In this document: positions 27,723 to 35,545 of the stretch, in pieces
Numbering within the stretch: the first letter of the stretch is position 1
Layout: each line of letters begins with the position of its first letter
Assembly (NCBI GenBank): GCA_020161365.1
Contig: JAIUNU010000001.1
Span: 434,001-498,000, forward strand
Length of the DNA stretch: 64,000 nucleotides
Direction of reading: 5' to 3'
DNA from: Pseudomonadota bacterium
GTDB taxonomy: Bacteria; Pseudomonadota; Alphaproteobacteria; Caulobacterales; Caulobacteraceae
Notes under the pieces: generated by a model
Told to the model about the DNA's origin: nothing
Database searches by the model: none
Seen by the model: the letters and a program-made list of their open reading frames with translations, nothing else
Program-made: the position numbers and the translations under genes

Positions 27723-28391
27723 GTGAGTCCGAGCAACGACGCCACCGCCTCGCATGAGGTCGAGGCCGCCGAGACCGAAGCCGTCACCAAGAATCTGGTC
27801 TTCGTCGCCGCCGAACGCCTGTTCGCGTTGCACGGGTTCCAGAACGTCTCAGTGCGCGACATCACGGCCGCCGCCGGCGTCAACCTGGCCTCGGTGAATT
27901 ACCACTTCGGCTCCAAGGACGCGTTGCTGTTCGAAATCTTCAAGCGGCGCACGGCCGAGCTCAATCGCGAGCGGGCCAAGATGCTGCATGAAGCCAATGA
28001 CCGGAACGCCGGCGCGCCGCCCCTGCGCGACATCCTGGCGGCGCTGCTGACCCCGCCCCTGCGTTGGCTGGCGCCGGACCACGAGCGGCGGATTTCGCTG
28101 CAGTTCCTGATCCGCGCCCGCAGCGAGGGCACCGACGAGATCCGCCAGGTGCTGAAGACCGATGTCTCGCATCTGCGCCGCTTCTCGGACGCCCTGCTTC
28201 GCGCCCGCCCCGACCTGTCGCCGGAAGAGGTCTACTGGCGCCTGCACTTCACCCTGGGCATGCTGCACAACAACCGCTTTGCGGAGTTCGACCGCCTCAA
28301 TGTCCTGTCCGAAGGGCAGACCAGCGAAGCGGACGTCGTGGCCCTGCTGGATCGCATGCTGAGCTTCGCCGAAGCCGGCTTCCGAGCCTAA
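27723..28391 (+). CDS. TetR-family transcriptional regulator
   Basis: 222 residues from GTG 27723, placed 7 bases after an AGGGGA ribosome-binding site; another in-frame GTG at 27702 would add 7 residues. The HTH (FALHGFQNVSVRDITAAAGVNLASVNYHFGSKDALL, about residues 34-68) is classical TetR, and the C-terminal part is helical and would bind an effector. The 28-kb neighbours do not reveal a clear target. Confidence 0.9.
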   Translation: MSPSNDATASHEVEAAETEAVTKNLVFVAAERLFALHGFQNVSVRDITAAAGVNLASVNYHFGSKDALLFEIFKRRTAELNRERAKMLHEANDRNAGAPPLRDILAALLTPPLRWLAPDHERRISLQFLIRARSEGTDEIRQVLKTDVSHLRRFSDALLRARPDLSPEEVYWRLHFTLGMLHNNRFAEFDRLNVLSEGQTSEADVVALLDRMLSFAEAGFRA

Positions 28392-28440
28392 ACGGGGACG
28401 CAGCCGGAACAGGCGTTCGTGTCGGGCGTTTGGCCCGCGC

Positions 28441-29325
28441 ATGGGACGGCTGCGCATCCTTCACGAGACCCACTACACCTACGACCATCCGGTCGGCTTT
28501 GGTCCCCAACGGCTGATGATCCGCCCGCGGGATAGCCACGCCCTGCGGATCGTTGAGGCTTCGCTTAGCCTGTTTCCCCAAGGCGCCACCCGTTGGAGCT
28601 ACGACGCCAACGGCAACTGCGTCTGCATTTTCCAGCCGTCCGAAGGCGCCGACGCGATGCGCGTCGTCAGCGAACTGGTGATCGACCGCTACCCTGCCCC
28701 TCTGGCGCTGCAACGCGCGGAGGACCCGCACACCCTGACGCCGATCGTCTATGCGCAGGAGGACCGGCTGACGCTTGAGCCGTTCATCGCGCCGGTCACC
28801 GACGATCCGGACGCCGAGCTTCTACGCTGGCTGCGAAGCCTCCCGGCGCACAGCGACGAGCCGGCCTTGGCTTTCCTGCTGCGCGTCAACGAACTGATCC
28901 ACCAGCAGTTCGACTATGTCACCCGGGAGGAGGAAGGCGTTCAGAGCCCCGTCGAGACGCTGCGCAAGCAAAGCGGCGCCTGTCGGGATCTCGCCTGGCT
29001 GATGGTGGAGGGCCTGCGTCGCCTGGGCTACGCCGCGCTTTTCGCCACCGGCTACATCCATTCCCCCGGCGCGCAGATCCGCGGCGCCGGCGCCACGCAC
29101 GCCTGGTGCGAGGTGTTCCTGCCTGACCTGGGTTGGCTGGAGTTCGATCCGACCAATGGACTGGCGGAGTCGCCGGATCTGATCCGTGTCGCGGCGACCC
29201 GAACCCCCGCTCAGGCCCTTCCGGTGTCGGGAGCCATCATCGGCGACCCAGGCGCCGCTCGTCTTCACGTCTCCGTGGACGTCCAGTTGCTGGACGAAAC
29301 GGCCCTGACACCCGTGTTAAAGTAG
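28441..29325 (+). CDS. Transglutaminase-like (cysteine protease fold) protein
   Basis: 294 residues. The N-terminal beta domain (MGRLRILHETHYTYDHPVGFGPQRL) and transglutaminase core are complete: catalytic Cys in KQSGACRDLAWLM (about 178-190), His in GATHAWCEVFLPDLGW (about 218-233) and Asp in EFDPTNG (about 235-241). This is the common bacterial transglutaminase-like family with Bact_transglu_N domain. It is cytoplasmic by sequence, with no signal peptide. Substrate unknown. Confidence 0.9.
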   Translation: MGRLRILHETHYTYDHPVGFGPQRLMIRPRDSHALRIVEASLSLFPQGATRWSYDANGNCVCIFQPSEGADAMRVVSELVIDRYPAPLALQRAEDPHTLTPIVYAQEDRLTLEPFIAPVTDDPDAELLRWLRSLPAHSDEPALAFLLRVNELIHQQFDYVTREEEGVQSPVETLRKQSGACRDLAWLMVEGLRRLGYAALFATGYIHSPGAQIRGAGATHAWCEVFLPDLGWLEFDPTNGLAESPDLIRVAATRTPAQALPVSGAIIGDPGAARLHVSVDVQLLDETALTPVLK

Positions 29326-29347
29326 CGTGCCCGGTGGAGTAAAAGCC

Positions 29348-29494
29348 ATGACCAGCGGCTTTCAGAACCAGAACCCTGACAAGAACCTGTCCTTCCCGAA
29401 GTCAGCGCCCAAACCGCAGCACGGCGGCAAGCCGGCCCCGGAATGCGTGAAGCTGAAGGAGACGCGCAGCTTCCAACCCAAGCCGGGTCACTAA
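29348..29494 (+). CDS. Small hypothetical protein (48 aa)
   Basis: An ATG at 29348 opens a 48-residue frame ending in TAA at 29492-29494, with a GGAG 9 bases upstream. The peptide is polar, rich in Pro, Lys and Gln (MTSGFQNQNPDKNLSF; ends SFQPKPGH), with one Cys, and looks intrinsically disordered. It sits 22 bp after the transglutaminase-like gene on the same strand. No family recognised; coding status rests on the ribosome-binding site, spacing and codon usage. Confidence 0.55.
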   Translation: MTSGFQNQNPDKNLSFPKSAPKPQHGGKPAPECVKLKETRSFQPKPGH

Positions 29495-29607
29495 TCCCCA
29501 AAGTCGGGTATCGACGCGGCAAATCCGTTCAACCCACAGGCTAAACGCCTGTACAGCGCCGCACGCCACTCTTAACCTTCGTGTAGGGAATGGGGGAGCT
29601 GACGGGC

Positions 29608-30453
29608 ATGCGACGGGTCGCGCTCGGATGTTTGATGGTGACGGTCAGTCTCGCGGGCGTGGGAACCGCGACGGCGCTCTCGACTCGTGTTCCTGAAGAA
29701 TTCAACCAGACACTGACCCTGGCCGGCGGGCCGACGGCTGACGCAGACGATCCCGACGCGCCGATCGCCACGGCGCGCTATGGCGGTGAGCGCTCGCGCG
29801 CCGTTGCGGCCGAGACCGTCGCCACCCCGGCCGTCGCGACCTTGGCGCTGGCGGGCGGCCCGGCGGAGCCAGGTTTGGCCGGCGCAGCGCCGAGCGCCCC
29901 CGCCCCATCTGCAAGCCGCGTCCAAGCTTCGACCGAGACCGCGCCCGCACCCGCACCCGCGCGTCCGGCGGAGCGCATCCTGGCTGAAAGCTCGCCGGCC
30001 AAGGCGCGTCCGGTGCTCGCTCTGGCTCACGTGAAGACCTATCGCCCCTACGGCAAGGTGCTGAAGGTCGAGGTCAATGATCGGCCGCTGGCCTTCACCC
30101 CGATGGGCCTGCAGCCCAGCGCCGTGAAACGTCTGACCCTGAACGCCTCGAACCTGATGTCCAAGGCAAGCGCCTCGGCCGAGGATCTGCGGCGCGGGCG
30201 GTGGATGATCTTCGCCGCCAGTTCGGGCAAGGCCTATAGCCTCAACCTGATCCGCGACACGATCAATGGCTGGCGAAGCGCCGGCTTCAGCGAGGACAAG
30301 CTGGCGCGTTTCGGCAGCCGGCAGGTCGGCCTTGGCTATCGCAAGGATAACAAGCAGGTCTCGCTGTCGGCGACCCGTCGCAATCTGAAGTCGATCGACT
30401 ATTCCGACAAGGACACGGTCGTCGGGGTCACGGTGTCGATCCAGGGCCGTTAG
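29608..30453 (+). CDS. Hypothetical exported Pro/Ala-rich protein
   Basis: 281 residues from ATG 29608, which has GGGGGAG eight bases upstream; an ATG at 29590 would add six residues. A signal peptide (MRRVALGCLMVTVSLAG, cleavage near TATA) precedes an Ala/Pro-rich low-complexity region (about 40-135) and a C-terminal domain (about 140-281) with FAASSGKAYSLNLIRDTINGW and FGSRQVGLGYRKDNKQVSL. No known family recognised. Confidence 0.8.
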   Translation: MRRVALGCLMVTVSLAGVGTATALSTRVPEEFNQTLTLAGGPTADADDPDAPIATARYGGERSRAVAAETVATPAVATLALAGGPAEPGLAGAAPSAPAPSASRVQASTETAPAPAPARPAERILAESSPAKARPVLALAHVKTYRPYGKVLKVEVNDRPLAFTPMGLQPSAVKRLTLNASNLMSKASASAEDLRRGRWMIFAASSGKAYSLNLIRDTINGWRSAGFSEDKLARFGSRQVGLGYRKDNKQVSLSATRRNLKSIDYSDKDTVVGVTVSIQGR

Positions 30454-30501
30454 CGCCGAACTGGATCTTCACCGCGTCCCTTACCGGCCGCTCCTGGCGG
30501 C

Positions 30502-31563
30502 TCAGCCCCTCGCTGCGGCAATCCGCGCGCGGGCGATTTCATCGGCCACCAGGTTGGCCGGGCGTTTTTCGGCGATCGACTGATCGATCACTTCGGCAAG
30601 GGTCTGAGCCAGGCGGTCGAGCTTGGTCGCCACCCAGCCGCCGTCGAACGCGTCGCCGGCTTCCAGAGCGCGGATCTCAGCGGCCACATTGATGATGCCG
30701 CCGCCGTTGATGACGTAGTCGGGGGCGTAGAGGATGCCGCGATCGAAAACAGCCTGCCCGATCATCGCGTCGGCCAGCTGATTGTTGGCCCCGCCTGCGA
30801 TCACCTTGACCTTCAGGCGCGGCAGGGTCGCGTTCGAGATCGCTCCGCCCAGAGCGCAAGGCGCAAAGACGTCGGCCTCGACATCGAAGATCGCATCGGT
30901 CGGGACGATCGTCGCGCCGGTCTTGGCGGCCACCTCGGCCAGGGCGACCTGATTGACGTCGGCGATGATGAGTTGGGCGCCGGCGGCGTGCAGCTTCTCG
31001 GCGAGGTAGGCGCCGACATGGCCGACCCCTTGGATGGCGATGCGAACCCCTTGGAGGTCACGGTTCAGAGCGCGTTCGACGCAGAGCCGTACGCCCCGGA
31101 AGACGCCCTCGGCCGTCACCGGCGACGGATCGCCCGACGCGGCCGCATGGGCTTCCAGACCGGCGACGAAGCGGGTGGTCTTGCGGGTGCTGACCAGATC
31201 CGAAGGCGAGACGCCGACGTCCTCGGCGGTCCAGTAGCGGCCGCCCAGGCTGTCGACGGCGCGACCGAAGGCCTCGAACAGTTCCGGCGTCTTCTGGCTG
31301 CGGCTGTCACCGATGATCACAGCCTTGCCGCCGCCCAGATCGAGCTCGGCCATGGCGTTCTTGTACGACATCCCGCGCGACAGTCGCAGCGCGTCAGTGA
31401 GGGCCGCGCCGGCGCTGGAATAGTCCCACATCCGGCAACCGCCGGCGGCGGGGCCGCGCGCGGTCGAATGGATCGCGATGATCGACTTAAGACCAGTTTT
31501 TTCGTCGAAGAAAGCGTGAACGCCTTCGTGTCCCTCGAAATCGGGGGAATCGAACAAGGTCAT
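30502..31563 (-). CDS. Leucine/Glu/Phe/Val dehydrogenase family enzyme
   Basis: 353 residues, the length of octameric leucine dehydrogenases. The substrate-binding Lys is in RGMSYKNAMAELDLGGGKAVI (about 64-84), the catalytic Asp in EDVGVSPSDL near 115, and the dinucleotide fold in VRIAIQGVGHVGAYLAEKL (about 172-190). It would reversibly deaminate branched-chain (or aromatic) amino acids with NAD+. Exact specificity cannot be set by reading. Confidence 0.9.
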   Translation of the reverse strand: MTLFDSPDFEGHEGVHAFFDEKTGLKSIIAIHSTARGPAAGGCRMWDYSSAGAALTDALRLSRGMSYKNAMAELDLGGGKAVIIGDSRSQKTPELFEAFGRAVDSLGGRYWTAEDVGVSPSDLVSTRKTTRFVAGLEAHAAASGDPSPVTAEGVFRGVRLCVERALNRDLQGVRIAIQGVGHVGAYLAEKLHAAGAQLIIADVNQVALAEVAAKTGATIVPTDAIFDVEADVFAPCALGGAISNATLPRLKVKVIAGGANNQLADAMIGQAVFDRGILYAPDYVINGGGIINVAAEIRALEAGDAFDGGWVATKLDRLAQTLAEVIDQSIAEKRPANLVADEIARARIAAARG

Positions 31564-31625
31564 GCTGCCGGTCTCGCCTCAGCCAGAATGAAGTTGGCGG
31601 GCGGTGTACGCTGGCTTGCTCTGGC

Positions 31626-32684
31626 TCACAAGCCCGAAGGCTGACCTTGCGACACCCTGCGCTTGTCCACCTTGGGCGGATCCAACGCTGTCATCGCCGC
31701 CACGCTGTCTGGAATGGCGGGAACGCCCGATGGCGGCCACGCTGCGGGCGCATCTCGCAGGAACGCCTCGGCGTCCGACCAGACCGTCTCGGCTTGCCGA
31801 TCGACAAGCAGCAGGTGGTAGCCCTTGGGATAGTAGGCGGTTCGCGCGCCAGGCTTCAGTCGCCCCGCCGCCTCGACCGTCGGCGCGCGCGGGATGATGT
31901 GGTCGTTGGCGCCGTAGAACCAGGCGACGGGCGCCGCAACCGCGCCCGTCGAGCGCCATGCCCGCTCCATAAGACCCACCAACCCATACAGCGTGTCGGA
32001 GCGCGCGCCCCAGATCATCAGCGGGTCGCGACCCATGCGGCGCAGTTCGTCGATGTTGTCGGACGGCATGACTTCACGCACCAGCCATTCGGGCGGCTTG
32101 ACCACCCAACCGCCCGCCGTATGCGCGGTGATCCACAGGCTGAGCTTGTTGGGCAAGGGCTGGTTCGACCACCCCCAGACCGCGGGCGCGAACAGCAGGA
32201 CCTTGTCCGCGCGAGGGGGATCGGCGGACGACATCGCGCTGATCGCCAGGCCGCCGCCCATGCTGACCCCCGCCAGGGCGACCTTGGCGCCAGGATGCCG
32301 CTCACGAACCGCCTCGACCAGCAGACGGACATCCTCGATGACCAGATCGGCAGACGCCCAGACGCCGCGCTCGGGGGACCGGCCGAACCCGCGCACATCC
32401 AATGCGTAGGTCGCGATCCCCCTCCCCGCCCACCAGTCGGCGGCCAAATGATAGGCGTTGGAATAGTCGTTCATGCCGTGCAGGCCGACGATCACCCATT
32501 CGGGCTCGCTCGCCGGCAGCCAGCGCATCAGACCCAACTGAGCGCCGTCGAAGCTGATAAAGCCGTCGTCCGTCAGGCGCGGCCCGCGAAAGCCCAGCGC
32601 CGCCAGCTCCGGTCTCTGGCGCAGTGGCGCGCACGCCGACAGCGCGGCGGCCGAGGCGGTCAGGATCAGGGCGCGGCGGTTCAT
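31626..32684 (-). CDS. Alpha/beta hydrolase lipoprotein (lysophospholipase-like)
   Basis: 352 residues. A lipobox-like SACAPL (Cys about 18) ends the signal sequence. The serine-aminopeptidase/monoacylglycerol-lipase fold is clear: HGMNDYSNAYHLAADWWAGRGI, DVRGFGRSPERG, the nucleophile elbow GVSMGGGL (about 142-149), Asp near FYGANDHIIP and His near GYHLLLVD. It overlaps the upstream glycosylase gene by 4 bp (ATGA). It likely acts on lipids in the envelope. Confidence 0.88.
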   Translation of the reverse strand: MNRRALILTASAAALSACAPLRQRPELAALGFRGPRLTDDGFISFDGAQLGLMRWLPASEPEWVIVGLHGMNDYSNAYHLAADWWAGRGIATYALDVRGFGRSPERGVWASADLVIEDVRLLVEAVRERHPGAKVALAGVSMGGGLAISAMSSADPPRADKVLLFAPAVWGWSNQPLPNKLSLWITAHTAGGWVVKPPEWLVREVMPSDNIDELRRMGRDPLMIWGARSDTLYGLVGLMERAWRSTGAVAAPVAWFYGANDHIIPRAPTVEAAGRLKPGARTAYYPKGYHLLLVDRQAETVWSDAEAFLRDAPAAWPPSGVPAIPDSVAAMTALDPPKVDKRRVSQGQPSGL

Positions 32685-33265
32685 CGGCCCAGAATGTCCG
32701 CGACGCGTTCACGAAGGAAGGGCGTGACTTCCGCCTCGAACCAGGGATTGCGCTTCAGCCAGGCCGTGTTGCGCCAAGACGGGTGCGGCAGCGGAAGGAC
32801 GTTCGGCCCGAATTCACGCCAGCGGGCGACCGTCTCGGTCATGGTCTTGCCGGTTCGGCCGGCCAGCGCCCAGCCCTGGGCGTAGCTGCCCACCAGCAAG
32901 GTAAGCTCGACGTTGGGCAGCGCCGCCAGCAACTGGGTTCGCCACAACCCCGCGCAACGGGGCGGCGGCGGATAATCGCCGCCCTTGGGGTTGGTTCCCG
33001 GAAAGCAGAAGGCCATGGCCGCCACGCCGATCTCGGATCGGCCATAGAACGTCTCACGGTCGACGCCCATCCACTGCCGCAGGCGGACGCCAGACGGGTC
33101 GTTGAAAGGCAGCCCGGTCTCGTGGACGATCCGCCCTGGCGCCTGGCCGGCGATCAGGATGCGCGTCGCGGAGCTGACGCGGGTTACCGGCCGCGGCGTG
33201 TGCGGCAGATAGGGCGCACACGCCCGGCAGGCGGCGATGTCCTCAAGAAGCGCTTCGAGCGGCAT
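32681..33265 (-). CDS. Uracil-DNA glycosylase family protein (Fe-S type)
   Basis: 194 residues from ATG 33265 (MPLEALLEDIAACRAC); upstream extension to 33382 overlaps the next gene and is rejected. Motif 1 is LIAGQAPGRIVHETGLPFND (about 39-58) and motif 2 LPLPHPSWRN (about 161-170). CxxC near residue 13 plus two later Cys (CFPGT, PPRCAG) fit the 4Fe-4S site of family 4/5 enzymes. It would excise uracil or damaged bases from DNA. Confidence 0.88.
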   Translation of the reverse strand: MPLEALLEDIAACRACAPYLPHTPRPVTRVSSATRILIAGQAPGRIVHETGLPFNDPSGVRLRQWMGVDRETFYGRSEIGVAAMAFCFPGTNPKGGDYPPPPRCAGLWRTQLLAALPNVELTLLVGSYAQGWALAGRTGKTMTETVARWREFGPNVLPLPHPSWRNTAWLKRNPWFEAEVTPFLRERVADILGR

Positions 33266-33308
33266 GGACGGGATGTAGGCGATCCCGCCCCCTGCCCCAA
33301 GCGGAGCC

Positions 33309-33944
33309 TTAAGCGCCGAGCATCCGGCGCTCGCGCTTGATGATGTCGGCGAACGACGGCCGGGCGAGGATGGCGTCGGCATAGGCCTTGGCCTTGGGCC
33401 ACTTGGCGAAGTCGAACCCAGCGTGTTCCAGGTTCACGAAGGGGCTGGCCACGGCGATGTCGGCCAGGGTGAAACGGTCCTCAACCAGGAAGCCGCTCGC
33501 CGGGATCGTGCGCTCGAGATAGTCGAGCACCGGCGGCATGGCGACGTTGGTCCCCTTTTCGATCGCCGCCAGGTCCGGCTCGGCGCCCATGAAGCGCGGC
33601 CCCACCACCCGGTTGAAGAAGATCGGGCCCGCCGCGCCGACGAAGATCGAGTCCGCATACTCCTCGTACCAGACGGTCCAGGCGCGCGCCTTGGGCTCGG
33701 TGGGGATCAGGTTCGGCTCGGGATGGGCGGCGTCGATATAGGTGATGATCGCCGAGGAGTCCGAGATCTTGAAATCGCCGTCCTGGAAGCCCGGAATCTT
33801 GCCGAAGGGGCTGCAGGCGTCGAATTCGGTGTCGGGCTGGCCGAGACGGACCACCTTGTTGTCGTACGTCAGACCCTTTTCGGTGGCGAACACCATGGTC
33901 TTGCGGACGAACGGCGAAAGCGACGAACCGTAGATGAGCATCAA
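33309..33944 (-). CDS. Glutathione S-transferase family protein
   Basis: 211 residues. The N-terminal thioredoxin-like domain has LIYGSSLSPFVRKTMVFATEKG with the active-site Ser region (about 3-24) and FKISDSSAIITYIDAAHPEP (glutathione-binding SS, about 58-77). The C-terminal helical domain has RFTLADIAVASPFVNL (about 157-172). It is first in a run with the uracil-DNA glycosylase (43 bp downstream) and the hydrolase. The substrate is unknown. Confidence 0.9.
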   Translation of the reverse strand: MMLIYGSSLSPFVRKTMVFATEKGLTYDNKVVRLGQPDTEFDACSPFGKIPGFQDGDFKISDSSAIITYIDAAHPEPNLIPTEPKARAWTVWYEEYADSIFVGAAGPIFFNRVVGPRFMGAEPDLAAIEKGTNVAMPPVLDYLERTIPASGFLVEDRFTLADIAVASPFVNLEHAGFDFAKWPKAKAYADAILARPSFADIIKRERRMLGA

Positions 33945-34013
33945 TGGCCTCCCAAGTTTGGGAGACCATAGGCCACGGACTCAGTTTCTTTTCAAGACGA
34001 ACGCGTACCGCGA

Positions 34014-34301
34014 CTAGTCCTCGTCGCTCACCGTATCCTCAAAGCTGGTCGGATCGCCTTCCAGGCGCAGGCGGATGCGATAGACGCCGCGAAACTTCTC
34101 GGGATTGACCGGCTTGTTGTGGCGCAGGATCACGACCTTGCCCTCGCGGGCCAGCTCGATGGCGTTGGTGCGCACGTGGCCCAGCTGCTGCTGCCAGCGC
34201 TCGGGCTGGATCGCTTTGGCGACGTTCATCGGGTCGATCGACTTGCCGGCGGGCAGCGCCGCCAGCTGGGAAAGAATGGTGTCTTGGATCGGGGTGGTCA
34301 T
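34014..34301 (-). CDS. DUF3253-type small winged-helix protein
   Basis: 95 residues from ATG 34301 (MTTPIQDTILSQL). The pattern GKSIDPMNVAKAIQPERWQQQLGHVRTNAIELAREGKVVILRHNKPVNPEKFRGVYRIRL is the DUF3253 profile, thought to be a winged-helix-like fold. An upstream start would add ten residues and is less likely. Function unknown; it diverges from the thioesterase gene. Confidence 0.85.
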   Translation of the reverse strand: MTTPIQDTILSQLAALPAGKSIDPMNVAKAIQPERWQQQLGHVRTNAIELAREGKVVILRHNKPVNPEKFRGVYRIRLRLEGDPTSFEDTVSDED

Positions 34302-34402
34302 GCGCCTCGCCATGCCACGGATCGCGCTCAAACGCGAGGCGCGGCTTGCGTGCGCGCGACGACGCCTCTAACTGAACCCCGATAAGTTTCGGAGGGGACG
34401 AC

Positions 34403-34855
34403 ATGGACGGCGGCGCCGAGGTTTCCAGCAGCTCGCGATTGGTCGAGACCGGCGAATGGGCCGGCTGGCGCACCTGGCAGGGCATGGACCCGTTCGAGGA
34501 CCAGTCCGGCCCCTTCTATTTCCGCGAGGATGAAACCGGCCGCGTGACCTGCGCCTTCCGCGCCGAGCCCAAGCACATGAACGGCGGCGGCTTCATGCAC
34601 GGCGGCTGCATGATGACCTTCGCCGACTTCTGCCTGTTCGCCATCGCCTGGCGCGATCTGGCGGGAACCCACGCCGTGACGGTCAGCCTGAACGGCGAGT
34701 TCGTCGGCCCAGCCCGCCCCGGCGACCTGGTCACCGCCACCGGCGAGGTCGTGCGCGCCGGCGGCTCGCTGCTGTTCGTGCGTGGCCTGATCTCGACCGG
34801 CTCCAGCCCGATGCTGAACTTCTCGGGCGTGATCAAGAGGATGCGTTCGCGCTAG
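34403..34855 (+). CDS. PaaI-family hotdog thioesterase
   Basis: 150 residues. The hotdog core shows KHMNGGGFMHGGCMMTFADFCL (about 53-74), the family helix with the HGG motif, then VSLNGEFVGPARPGDLVTATGEVVRAGGSLLFVRG. It should hydrolyse acyl-CoA thioesters; the acyl group is unknown. It ends 4 bp from the stop of the convergent GST gene. Confidence 0.9.
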   Translation: MDGGAEVSSSSRLVETGEWAGWRTWQGMDPFEDQSGPFYFREDETGRVTCAFRAEPKHMNGGGFMHGGCMMTFADFCLFAIAWRDLAGTHAVTVSLNGEFVGPARPGDLVTATGEVVRAGGSLLFVRGLISTGSSPMLNFSGVIKRMRSR

Positions 34856-34859
34856 TCCC

Positions 34860-35483
34860 TCAGGCGGTCATGCCCGCTGCGGCGGCGGGCCGCGCCAGCA
34901 TCGCGTCGAACCAGCGGTTGACGTGAACCAGCGCCGGATCCGGCCGCCACTTGATCATCCGGCCGAAGTCGAGGCTGGTGACGGCGACCACATCGACAAT
35001 CGTCAAGCGGTCGGCGGCGATGAACGGGCTGGCGGCTAGGCGGTCGTCCAGCACCTTCAGGCTTTTTCTGACGCTCTCCAGATTGTAGGCGGCGACCTCG
35101 GGGACCTGCGCCTCCAGCGCCGCCATGCCGGGGTGGCTGTGGCGCACGCCCTGCATCATCGGCGTGGCGACCATCATCTCGGTGCGCCGCAGCCACATCT
35201 CGATGATCGCCGTCTCCTTGGCGTCGCGACCGAAGAGGTTCGGTTCGGGATAGACGCTCTCCAGATAGCGGCAGATGGCGACCGACTCGGTGATCACCGT
35301 CCCGTCGTCCAGCTCCAGCGCCGGCATGTGCGCGAGGCCGGCCTTGCCACGATACTCCGGCGACCTGTGTTCGCCGCCCATGATCGACAGGGTGATGATC
35401 TCGACGTCATCGATCCCCTTCTCGGCCATGAACCAGCGGACACGCCGAGGATTGGGGGCGCGAAGGCAATCGTAGAGTTTCAA
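34860..35483 (-). CDS. Glutathione S-transferase family protein (TTG start)
   Basis: 207 residues starting at a TTG (35483) seven bases after GGAGG, giving MKLYDCLRAPNPRRVRWFMAEKG, exactly where a GST fold should begin; no ATG is available. GKAGLAHMPALELDDGTVITESVAICRYLE (about 49-78) forms the glutathione site and FIAADRLTIVDVVAV (about 150-164) the C-terminal domain. The frame is open far upstream through the nucleoside-transporter region, but that part is a shadow. Its ribosome-binding site lies inside the 3' arm of the transporter's terminator-like hairpin. Confidence 0.88.
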   Translation of the reverse strand: MKLYDCLRAPNPRRVRWFMAEKGIDDVEIITLSIMGGEHRSPEYRGKAGLAHMPALELDDGTVITESVAICRYLESVYPEPNLFGRDAKETAIIEMWLRRTEMMVATPMMQGVRHSHPGMAALEAQVPEVAAYNLESVRKSLKVLDDRLAASPFIAADRLTIVDVVAVTSLDFGRMIKWRPDPALVHVNRWFDAMLARPAAAAGMTA

Positions 35484-35513
35484 AAGAAATCCTCCCGGCT
35501 TTTGACCGGGAGG
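35481..35513 (-). terminator. Terminator-like hairpin overlapping the GST ribosome-binding site
   Basis: On the minus strand CCTCCCGG-TCAAAAG-CCGGGAGG forms a perfect 8-bp stem, followed by ATTTCTTTTG. This looks like a rho-independent terminator for the nucleoside-transporter gene, 33 bp past its stop. The 3' arm contains the GGAGG used by the GST gene and the U-rich tail runs into its TTG start codon. Confidence 0.75.
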
Positions 35514-35545
35514 ATGCTGGGTTTTCGTAGCGGAAGAAAAGTGGC

